A DNA stretch of 64,000 nucleotides. Source: Diatrype stigma (Eukaryota > Ascomycota > Sordariomycetes > Xylariales > Diatrypaceae). The translations under genes and the position numbers were made by a program. Within the stretch, counting starts at the first letter, position 1. Every line of letters starts with the position of its first letter. The stretch is taken from assembly GCA_022225965.2 (NCBI GenBank), contig JAKJXP020000021.1, forward strand, positions 248,001 through 312,000, written 5' to 3'. The notes under the pieces are model-generated. The model had not been told where the DNA came from and made no database searches. It saw only the letters and a program-made list of their open reading frames with translations. Positions 53,337-64,000 of the stretch are shown here, one piece after another.

Positions 53337-55014
53337 GTTGGCTGGTGGATGGCGAATGTGGATAATTGTAGGTTTGTTGCTTGCTGCGCTGTCGCGACCA
53401 TTAATTGTTTTCCTTTTCACTCTAAGCCTGCTGACGTTCGCTTTTTTGTCGACGTTGGACGTTGCCGGGTCTTTCCCCTCCAACCGAGGACTGGTGGTGG
53501 CTCTCGTCGCTGGTCGCGATGCGCGTGCTTGAACGTGGGCGTGGGCGTGGGCGTGGTCCAGTCGCGGTTTTTTGAAGGGGCAGATAGACCAGCCGAATTG
53601 ATGGTTGTAGTCGCAGTAGTCGCAGTCGGTCGCGGCAAAAGGGCAGTGGGCAGTGGGCAGTGGGCAGTGGGCAGTCAGTTAGTTACCTAGAGGCTAGAGC
53701 CTTGGTCTAGGTAGGCCAGGTATGTTAGGTATGTAGGTATGTAGGTATGTAGCTAGTAGGTAGGTAGGTAGGTAGGCAGTCTAGCAGCCAGCGTCCGACG
53801 CCTAGCAAACCTAGCAGCCCTAGGTAGGTTAGTCACCACTGCAGTCGCCAGTGGGCAGTCTTGCAGCCATGTATGTAGGTACAGTAACTCAGATAGGGTT
53901 GGCACAGTGCTGTTGCTTTAATGCTGCCAATACTGCCTGCTGAACCATAAAATTGCAGTAATGGGACAGTGCGACCTGCTTAGTATCATACGTAACTTTG
54001 GCAATTCTTGCACTTTCAAGTTGCAAGTTGCAGCCTTCGTCCTGCCTGGGCAAGGGATTGAGAGATGGGGGACTGGAACGACGACTGGAACTGAAGACTG
54101 GGGGCAGTAGGGGCAGTAAAAGGAATGGACGCTACGACCAACAAGATGAGCCTACTGTACTACTACTACTATGTAGAAGTAAAGTATGTAATGTAATGTA
54201 GAAGGAGGGATGAGAACTCAAAAAGCACATTATCCGAATCCACCACGAGGAATCATTTAGGAGCTGTAGAAATTAACGAGAATGTAGAATTGCCTGGCTC
54301 TGACGACAAGCCGGTATTAAAATTTCCTTCCTCTGCAAAAGGACGCATCTGTCAGGGCGAAGGGGGAGGAGGCTGTCCGAAGTGTCCTTGACATCTCCCT
54401 CTACCACAAGAAGAATGAGTAACGCTAAGCAACACACTAACCCTTTTCTGGGTTGGCGCCAACCCGTGCTTTCTTAGCTCTATCCCTGCATCACGTGCCC
54501 CACGCCTGCCTCTACGGATGTACTTACACCACTTCTAACCCGGACGTACTTGGCAGTCTGGCAAGTCTGGCATTGCTCCAGGGCTGCTAGCGCTGCTGTT
54601 CACTTACAGTTCCTGGCGTTAGATTCACATGAGATCCCCCCCTTGGCAACAGCCAATGCTGCATTTCAGGTTTGGCTCGAGTATAAGCTAGGTAAGATAG
54701 GTAGGAATGTCATTTATACCGGCTGTTTATTATTTATCAGGCGTCATTTTGGTCACTCGAGCAATGGTTCTGGCCAAATGAATTAGAGAGCGTCATTTAC
54801 AATGTGCGCCAGTTCCCGTGATTACAGGAAATAGGAAACCGCCACTTCTGAATAATCCTTAATGCGTATGCGAATGTGCAGGCTCCAAACAATCCCCTTG
54901 GGAATAACAAACCCCCTTGCATGACAATCTTAGTGCGACCACGCAACCACACGCGACATCCATCGCGCTATCGTAACATGAATTTCTTAGTTTACAAGAG
55001 TCGTCGCTTTACAT
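53337..55014. other. Intergenic with tandem repeats and TAGG words
   Basis: Holds the promoter of the large nuclear-type gene and the 3' end of the aspartic protease gene. A 7-bp unit GGGCAGT repeats five times at 53641-53675, and GTAGGTAT/TAGGTAGG words recur at 53715-53775. Polypyrimidine and CATC-rich leader DNA follows. No credible coding frame was seen. Confidence 0.45.
53641..53675. repeat. Tandem repeat, unit GGGCAGT x5
   Basis: Five perfect head-to-tail copies of a 7-bp unit, upstream of the large nuclear-type gene. It is a minisatellite-like tract whose copy number is likely variable. Confidence 0.8.
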
Positions 55015-56296
<1,282 letters not shown>

Positions 56297-58278
56297 CGTG
56301 ACTGGCGTATGGGGGTAACTCTTCTTCGATAAAGCTGCAAAACAAAAAGACGAAAATCGACTCAGGGATAGACTGGCGATGGATGGAGGATGAGGAAGGG
56401 AAATGTGATAGATAGATGGAGGAGGGTTGACGTTGATGTTGTTGTTGTTTGGGAGGTAGGGAGCTGCCTCGGGGGGTCAGATAAGAGCGGGAACAGCGAT
56501 GGCTTAGTACCTGTTAGCTAAGCGATAGGCAATAGAACATGGGTGGTGGGTGCAGGTGGCGTGTAGTGGTTCGGGTGGAGTCGAATGGGCTCATGTGAGA
56601 CACATGCTGATACTTGCTCGAGCTACTGAAAGCTGGGCACCACTGCTGGCACTGCTAGTACGGCTGGTTAGCACTGCTGGCACACCCGAGTGTTGGGGTT
56701 GATGCCGGGGCGGGCAGGTTGCAGACTGCACGTCCAGTCATTTGGCAGCTGCCTTGTGACGAATGACGCCATACCGGAACTGGTCTACATCCATTAATGT
56801 ACGAACCTTGCAAGTTGGAAGGCAGTGAGCACTGAGGGTGAAGGCAGTCGACCAATGACGCATGAACGGCCGCGCAATTTGACATCCCCAGTCCCAGCCC
56901 GTCGTGCCAGTCTAGCTGCCCCGGCAACTAACTTGTACATAACTGCCTGAATAGTGAGCTGTTGGTAACCAACCACCAATAATGCACATATTATGTACAT
57001 GATGTAGCAGCGCTGCATGACGGAAGCAGGTACGGAGCTTCTTTGAGTACATAAGTATTCTTGGGTAATGGATAGTAATTAGCGTTTGAATCATTGCTTT
57101 GCTATCGTCGATGCTAGTCAATGGTCCATAACTGGCCAAAGGCATGAACAATTGCAACACCAAACTCTATCATGCTTACTTATGCCTCATACCATAGTAG
57201 AGTTACTATAGTAAGAGCATCTTTGTTTTCGGCATTTGGATAGGCTTCAAGAGTCTTACCCATGTGTATCTTATGTGTTGTTTCGACACTATCTATGGTC
57301 AATTGTACGAGGAAGCCTACCGCCGTTCCGTCCAACATACATCCCCCGTAAAATCGGACCAAGCCCGGTACAGATCATCGTTCGTAGTTTGCCTGCACCT
57401 ATCAAGTATGTAACTGATCATATGCATCACAAAGTTGACAGATAACGTTGTTAAGTTTGATTTTCTTCGTTCCTTACATACTCTGATAATGGCAGTTCTT
57501 GGAACAACTAGCCATAACTACATCATATCATCAAGCAAGTGTGTAATGTAATAGGAATGGTCTAAGCCTAAATATGCCATCTTTGCATTTACTTATTAAA
57601 CACCTAATCGAAATAATAAAGTCGCTAGCACAAACATTAAATATTACTTTTACAATTACTAAATATAAATAAGTTACCCATGGTCATTGTTTCTATCATT
57701 TCGGGATATAGACCAAGACGCTTGCTTTGGGAGGAAACATCGCCTTGCCTCTAGATTACTACACCAAGGATTGCTGAATGTCCATAAAAAACATGACTGC
57801 AGAATGCAAAGGGGAAGAAGATCGCTCCGAGGTCTTCAACTAACAGCCTGGAAGCGTCGTTAGTACGACTTCAAATCGAGTCTGCGACTTCGGCGCTTGA
57901 AATTAGGTCAGCCAAGGTCTGATTCCGTCCAGCAAATGGTTTTTAGGGCCTAGGCCTTGTACTCGGGCAGCTGTCGGGGTAGGAACAGCGCCTACGAAGG
58001 TCGAGTTAGCGTGTACCCAGGGCTGTCCTAGTGCAATACCCCACCATTTGCCCCTCGCTGCTGCCCTGGACTCTCCGACATTTTGGTGAGCGACTCCACA
58101 GTCAAAATCTGAATTTTTCTACCTTTCTCTAGGTTTACTACTAGAGCATCTCTTGACCCCTCCTCTTGCAGTCGATAACTTCCGCACTCTCTCACCCCTA
58201 AGCGCAAGTGTTATCGCCAATCCATTCCTCAAGTACACAGGCTTCCGAAGACAAGGAAACTCGGTCAAATCTGTCAAC
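56297..58278. other. Long intergenic region, two divergent promoters
   Basis: Between the protease gene (minus) and the SHMT gene (plus). The first 300 bases are leader-like with GATAGATGGA simple sequence, and 57.6 kb is AT-rich. Short open frames on both strands lack features. No RNA gene was seen. Confidence 0.45.
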
Positions 58279-59810
58279 ATGGCCGGCAACAGCAGTAGTT
58301 ATGCTCTGTCTAACGAGCACAAGCAGGTGAGCATCCGAGCAATGACTCCCCGCCCTTGGTTTCATGGCCTATGTGGATAACATCTCTAACTATTGTCGCC
58401 CAGCTTCTCGAGAGATCCCTCGTGGACTCCGACCCCGAGGTTGCCGAGATTATGAAGAAGGAGATTCAACGCCAGCGCGAGTCCATCATCCTCATCGCCT
58501 CGGAAAATGTCACTTCGCGTGCCGTCTTCGATGCCCTAGGCTCCCCTATGTCCAACAAGTACTCCGAAGGTCTCCCCGGTGCACGGTATTATGGCGGTAA
58601 CCAACACATCGACGAGATCGAGCTGCTCTGCCAGAAGCGGGCCCTCGAGGCCTTCCATCTCGACTCGGAGAAGTGGGGTGTCAATGTCCAGGCTCTCAGT
58701 GGCAGTCCTGCCAACCTGCAGGTCTACCAGGCCCTCATGCCTCCCCACGGCCGATTGATGGGCTTGGATCTTCCCCACGGTGGACATCTGAGTCACGGCT
58801 ACCAGACCCCCGCGAAGAAGATCTCTGCTGTCTCGACCTACTTCGACACCATGCCCTACCGAGTCAACACCGACACCGGTATCATCGACTACGACAGGCT
58901 AGAGGAGAACGCTCAACTGTTCCGACCCAAGGTCTTAGTCGCCGGTACCTCGGCCTACTGCCGTGAGATCGATTACGCCCGCATGCGCAAGATTGCCGAT
59001 TCTGTCGGAGCCTACCTCGTCGTTGACATGGCCCATATCTCTGGTCTTATCGCTGCCGAGGTCATTCAGTCCCCTTTCCCCCACGCCGATATCGTCACAA
59101 CTACCACGCACAAGTCCCTTCGCGGACCCCGCGGAGCTATGATCTTCTTCCGTAAGGGAGTCCGTAGCACTGACCCCAAGACGGGCAAGCAGACCCTGTA
59201 CGACCTGGAGAACCCTATCAACTTCTCGGTCTTCCCTGGTCACCAGGGTGGCCCCCACAACCACACAATTACCGCTCTTGCCGTAGCTTTGAAGCAGGCA
59301 AAGACTCCCGAATTCAAGGCATACCAACAAAAGGTTGTTTCGAATGCGAAGACACTGGAGAACAAGTTCAAGGAACTTGGCTACAAGCTGGTTTCGGATG
59401 GCACTGATTCGCATATGGTCCTGCTGGATCTCAGACCCCAGGCCTTGGATGGTGCGCGCGTGGAAGCTGTCCTCGAGCAGATGAACATTGCATGCAACAA
59501 GAACAGCATTCCGGGCGACAAGTCCGCTCTCACCCCCTGTGGTATCCGCATTGGTACCCCTGCGATGACTTCTCGTGGTTTCGGCGAGAAGGAATTCGAG
59601 CGTGTTGCCGAGTATATCGACCAGAGCATCAAGCTGTGCAAGGAGGTCCAGGGTGATCTACCCAAGGAAGCCAACAAGCTCAAGGATTTCCGCGCCAAGG
59701 TCACCAGCGGCGAGGTCTCCAAGCTGAACGATCTCAAGAAGGACATCTCTTCCTGGTGCTTGACGTTCCCTCTGCCGGTAGAGGGCTGGAGAGTAGATGC
59801 TGGTATTTAA
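58279..59810 (+). CDS. shm2: Serine hydroxymethyltransferase, cytosolic form, 484 aa
   Basis: Two exons, 58279-58326 and 58404-59810. The 77-bp intron is GTGAGC ... GCCCAG in phase 0, with a CTCTAACT branch site. This PLP enzyme interconverts serine and glycine with tetrahydrofolate, supplying one-carbon units. Visible motifs are [31 protein letters not shown], the cofactor Lys253 in [13 protein letters not shown], and [14 protein letters not shown]. The length fits eukaryotic SHMT. Upstream of the ATG at 58279 the frame is open but lacks another ATG, and no mitochondrial presequence is present, so this is the cytosolic rather than mitochondrial isozyme. The very short first exon (16 codons) carries the N-terminus before [13 protein letters not shown]. 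It is a strong, housekeeping-type assignment. Confidence 0.95.
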
Positions 59811-60512
59811 GTGACCAGTAGAGGGAGGGGGATAGTTCGGAAGGGAACTAGTTCAACAGAATCAGGAGTTCAACAGAACAAGGATAGGAGAAGGGCAACT
59901 CAACTTTTCTCGGGGTCGCGGAAATGGGACCAGGTTCAGTAACGGGAACGGATAACAAAAAAGGATACCTTGCATGCATTTCATCAGGCGTTGCAAGCTA
60001 TATGAGATCTAGGAGTTTGGTCTCAATCGGCATATAGGGTTTTTGAGCACTGCTTCAACGCGGCCGATTAACGAATTCAAATTTTGATATTATGTGTTTC
60101 ATACATATGTTGTGTGATGACGATGAATTGAGATCGTCGAAGGTGTATTCTACCTCCGCTATGTATGAGAATGACTTGTCTTTATGTCCCCAATCGCATG
60201 CCATTATACAATGCGGAAATGCCCCTCGAGTAAGATGGATCTACTGCTTAGTGCCAAGCAGCTCGGCAGTGATCCGCGCCATATCTCATCACGTCATTGT
60301 CGTCCGCCGGAGCCTATCGATCTTGGAGACGGATAATGCCTACGTAGTAGAACCTACTATGTAGAGGCCTGTGTAAGCAATCAGTCAAACAACAGGGTTC
60401 ACCTTAAGTCGCAACGACCTAAATTTTACGAAGTAGTCTTATTATCATTTATCCATCATTTTGCTGTCGTGCTGAGTCTATACCTACCTTTAAGAAAATA
60501 TAAGCGATAATC
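59811..60512. other. Intergenic
   Basis: 3' region of the SHMT gene and promoter of the GST gene. The open frame at 60092-60364 has no family features and is not called. Confidence 0.45.
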
Positions 60513-62001
60513 ATGTCTCATCCGGATGCGGACCTGCACCCCGTCGCGACCGGGCTCGCGAAGAAGACCGTCGACGTAATGGAGCCCCCTCCCCCCAATT
60601 TCTCCCAACCCGGCTTCATAAGCTCTTTTCTGTTTCCTGTTTCTGATTGCATTTATATACAATTGACCGTGTATTGATGGATGAAATAACGTGATAACCA
60701 GGAACACTCGGCCGAGCAACCCCTGAAACTGTACGCCGGGTGGTTCTGCCCCTTCGTCCAGCGGGCGTGGATCACGCTCGAGGAGAAGAAGATCCCGTAC
60801 CAGTATATCGAAGGTCCGTCCGTTCCATTCCCGTATTCTTCGTCCCTAGTCACTTGGACTTAGCCTATCTGCCTACTTAACCCAGTACTGCCATAACCCC
60901 CTCTATCTACATGCACCTACGTGTATCCATCTACTTACACATCATGATATATGAACATACGTATAATGCATTCTACCTGATCTGCCCATACGCTAAATCT
61001 CCCCCCTCTTCCAACCAAACAAAAGTAAACCCCTACCACAAGCCCGCCTCGCTCATGCGCGCCAACCCGCGCGGCCTCGTGCCCACCCTCGAGGTGGGCC
61101 CGGGCAAGTCCCTGTACGAGAGCACCGTGCTCTGCGAGTATCTGGAAGAGCGCTACGCGGGGCTCGCGCCGAACATCCTCCCGCCGCCTTCTTCTTCGTC
61201 CTCCTCTGCTTCCTTCCCTGGAGACGGCGACCAGGACTACCAGCGCGCGCGCCACCGCATCTGGGCCGACTTCGTCGGATCTCGCGTCATCCCCGCCTTC
61301 CACCGGTTCTTGCAGTTCCAGCCGAAGGAGGCGGGGGGCGAGGAAAGGCTGGCTGAGCTGAGGTGCGAGTTCAGGGGTACGCTGAGGGAGTTCGCGGCGG
61401 AGATGCGGAGGAATGATGGGGAGGAGGGGGCTGAGACTGGAACGGAGAAGGGGTGCCCTTTCTTCTTGGGTGGTCAGATCGGGCTGGCGGATATTGCGCT
61501 CGTGCCTTGGGCTGTAAGTAACCCCTTTTTGTTTTTATCGACGATTTTCTATTCTGTTTTGTCCTTGACCTTTATATATATCTTCTTCCCCCTTTCCCTA
61601 TCAACCATGCGATTGCTCACATCCTCTATGTATATCGTGGTTCTTTGGCCTTTTACCCTCCCTAAGCATATATATCCTTTTCTTTTATCTATGTGTCCTT
61701 TTTATCGACTCGCCCTAAAGTCGAATGTCGAAACTTCTCGCTAATATACACATAGGTCCGTCTTTGGGTCCTTGACGAGTTTAAGGGCGGTGTTGGAATC
61801 CCCGAACCTGGCCAGGGCGGTGAAGACGAAGAGGTCTGGGCTCGCTGGCGTACATGGCTGGATGCTATGGAGAACCGCGATAGCATCAAAAATACCACGA
61901 GTGACCGAGAACACTACGTTCCGATCTACAAGAGATATGCGGACAATACGGCACAGTCAGAGCTCGCGAAGGCCACAAGGGCAGGAAGAGGCGTCCCTTG
62001 A
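60513..62001 (+). CDS. Omega-like glutathione S-transferase, 302 aa, four exons
   Basis: Exons 60513-60575, 60702-60813, 61026-61513 and 61756-62001; introns of 126, 212 and 242 bp are GT-AG and in phase. The N-terminal thioredoxin-fold domain starts LKLYAGWFCPFVQRAWITLE with Cys37 in the FCPF motif, the catalytic Cys of omega-type GSTs and glutathione-dependent thiol transferases (not the Tyr/Ser of classic GSTs). The glutathione-binding region includes ANPRGLVPTLEV and a LYESTVLCEYLEERY segment (the cis-Pro and Ser of the G-site). The C-terminal helical domain has a poly-Ser insert (near residue 115), a GCPFFLGGQIGLADIALVPW segment with the N-capping-type Asp, and WARWRTWLDAME. Likely roles are glutathione-dependent reduction or deglutathionylation in the cytosol; the substrate is unknown. 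Confidence 0.88.
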
Positions 62002-62172
62002 AGATGGTGATCGGTAGCCTGGTTAACCAGCTGCAAGACATGGTGCTTGGGTCTCGTCTTCATGGGTGAAATCGCGTGTTTTTCCATTAGTTGGTACGTA
62101 AGAGGATCCGAGTTGCAAAGTATACGATTCGTATGAGGCATTTAGAGATGTTGTAGCGTCCTTTAATGTCCT

Positions 62173-64000
62173 CTATACTTGGTCGTTGGAATCTAGTCGT
62201 CCGAACTCCCGCAGGGTCTGCTGGTTGATATAATCGATCTTCGTTGCCAAGGCATGGAAGCGCACACGGAGTCGTCGTTGGTACCACCAGCCGATGAGGG
62301 CGGCCACGATCATGAAGATCAAGCTGGCAATGCCGGCTACTAGCCAGAATGTCTCAGCGTAGTAAATCTGCTCCGCCGTGGCGTTGTTCCAAAACATGAC
62401 AGCGTCAGGGTTGGTCATCCGATCCCACCAGTACACTGCCTAGATGACATTAGCTTCTACTCGCCATCAATATGCCTGGGTGGCGTGGGGTCAAACCGAG
62501 ATTGAACAAAGGCAATTCCGATATACGCCGAGTAGGATGAAGACTGGAATATTAGCTACGACGTGTATGTAGGTGATTACATGGGATGGGAAACTCACTG
62601 GTTCCCCCGATTGAGGACACAAGCCCTATCATTGCGTTGAAAAAGAATACTGCGTACCAGATGTAGTCGATCCAAGTCAGGGGCGGTTTCGCCTTGGAGA
62701 ACGACTTGACCACCCCGGCACGGTCACGCTTCCAGAAACACCAGTTCAGCAGACACAGCTGGATGAGAACTACCTGGGAGAGTCCGTAAACCAGAAAGTT
62801 GAGAGATCGGCAGCTCAGCCCGACGATAGGGGTTGTGTAGCTAGATATATCCTGTTTAGACAACGGCGTTCCCATAATTCATAGACCAGATACCTGGGTA
62901 TGTTCTCTTGTGACAACGAGGAAGGAAAGGCGGATGGGGTTGGGGTTTTCACGAACCAAACTAGCCCGCCTAGGAAGCATGGGACGAATATGAGGGCGAA
63001 GGCGATGAACCCGGACCGCCAGGTGTAGTCTCCGAAGCGACGACCGAGCACCTCTCCCTGCAGAGGTTGCATGAACTCGTACTCCTCCACCAGCCGGGCT
63101 ACCCACATCGCCTTGCTGCAGCCACGGTTCCAGAGCCACGCGGGCATGTAGCTCGAGCGGTCGTACGCCGCCTGGTAAGGGTTCTTGAGGAAGCTGTCGA
63201 AGAATTGGGCGCCGCGGGCATTGTTCAGCAATCCCGGGTATGCCCAGGTCTTCGGTCGTCGGAGGGGCCTCTTTCTATCGTTCCTATCATCATTATCGGG
63301 ACTCGCGCTATTGCCTGCGTTGTTATCATCCGATTGCGGTCGGCGTTGGACGCTGATAGGGGTCGCGCTTCCCAAGACGCTTGGGTTATTGCCCGCAAGG
63401 AGCAAACTGCTGGTAAGTGCTATGTGAGGTATCGTCATCCAAAACATCCCGAAGGCTAGTTGAAAAGCTGTGAGACTTCATCGGGGTATTAGTGGATAGA
63501 TCAGTCGTGCCGAGGTGCAATTCGTGGGTGAGAACGAAAGCGGGGGGGGGGGGGGGGGGGTATCACGCACGAGTTTCCCATGCCGCCATGTACTTCGAAT
63601 AAGGAATAAAGGAACCCTCCCACGTAGAAGACGATCGGCGCACCAACTGTTGTTCCGAAGCTGGGTTGGGATTCTAGCATAGACACTAGCTTCTCTTTGA
63701 ATTCGTTGATTGCTGGCTGCTGAGTAGGTACGTAACTATATGTGACGGTGCGCTGACACGAAGGCGATGGGCTCACGGATCTTCTCACTTTCTCGCTGTT
63801 ATCCTCGATATCAGGGGTTTTCGACGGATCATTGCAGTGCTGAGCCGACGAGGGTGCCCTGGTCATTGGTGTATTGGAGAAGGATATTAAACTGTCGTTG
63901 GGAAGAGTCCCCACGAGCTGCTTGGAATGGCTCCAGGCGGGATCATGATCGAGGTTCCCGACCAGAATTGTCAGGAGCAAGTGTGCTCGCTCTCGAACAG
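62173..64000 (-). CDS. Multi-pass fungal membrane protein, probably partial at the right edge
   Basis: Minus-strand exons: from the window edge to about 63570, then 62953-63467, 62599-62851, 62497-62543 and 62173-62439. The last three introns (101, 55 and 57 bp) join in phase. Hydrophobic segments include VGAPIVFYVGGFLYSLF, LAFGMFWMTIPHIALTSSLL, SGFIAFALIFVPCFLGGLVW, WIDYIWYAVFFFNAMIGLVS, a short VYRNCLCS exon, and FWLVAGIASLIFMIVAALIG. The AFG-WWMTIPH-type block followed by an LLLAGNNP motif is, from memory, characteristic of a large fungal membrane-protein family without assigned function. The first intron is uncertain: it contains a run of 19 Gs (63542-63560), and the only good donors are out of phase with the next exon by one base, so a GC donor, a frameshift or an assembly error must be considered. 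The first exon stays open to the edge; an internal ATG at 63866 is the alternative start. Confidence 0.7.
63542..63560. repeat. Homopolymer tract, 19 Gs
   Basis: A run of 19 consecutive G residues on the plus strand, inside the first intron of the membrane-protein gene. Such runs are prone to sequencing and assembly length errors. Confidence 0.9.

Noticed and set aside
60092..60364. 90-codon plus-strand frame after the SHMT gene
   Set aside because: No recognisable feature; likely chance in an AT-richer 3' region.

Overview
The window looks like nuclear DNA of a filamentous ascomycete (Pezizomycotina, most likely Sordariomycetes). Protein genes are split by short GT-AG introns (about 50-240 bp) with CTAAC/CTGAC-like branch sites. 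Coding GC is high, intergenic DNA is rich in TAGGTA/CTACC words, and families such as FSH hydrolases, Clr5, HET-like and CorA-like membrane proteins are typical of that group. An 11.4 kb AT-rich block carries the all-transition mutation pattern of repeat-induced point mutation (RIP). I recognise no bacterial or viral gene layout.

Layout. 1-21.3 kb is a gene-dense arm: a low-complexity conserved fungal protein, an F-box protein, an FSH serine hydrolase, an M20 peptidase, a HET-like membrane protein whose 5' end is hard to splice, a DnaJ/zinc-knuckle protein, a low-complexity protein, and a TOPORS-like RING E3 ligase. 21.66-33.02 kb is one RIP-ruined Ty3/gypsy-order LTR element, with 123-bp LTRs, a GCCC target duplication and RT, RNase H and integrase traces. 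A younger 232-bp solo LTR sits inside it. 33.6-39.2 kb, next to the element, holds three accessory genes: a divergent protein kinase, a small Ser-rich protein, and a CorA-like two-TM protein.

39.3-44.9 kb is a divergent pair of secreted carbohydrate-active proteins (GH43 and a 902-aa secreted protein) sharing a 762-bp promoter. 45.9-47.5 kb is a Clr5-domain protein, followed by a split tRNA-like sequence. 50-64 kb returns to housekeeping genes: a 1043-aa Pro/Gln-rich nuclear-type protein, vacuolar aspartic protease (PEP4 type), cytosolic serine hydroxymethyltransferase, an omega-like glutathione S-transferase, and a multi-pass membrane protein that probably runs off the right edge.

Gene models with introns were built by hand: donor and acceptor dinucleotides and reading phase were checked for each, and exon coordinates are given. 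Two joins (5' part of the HET-like gene; first intron of the last gene) could not be made in phase and are flagged. Functions of several low-complexity proteins remain unassigned.
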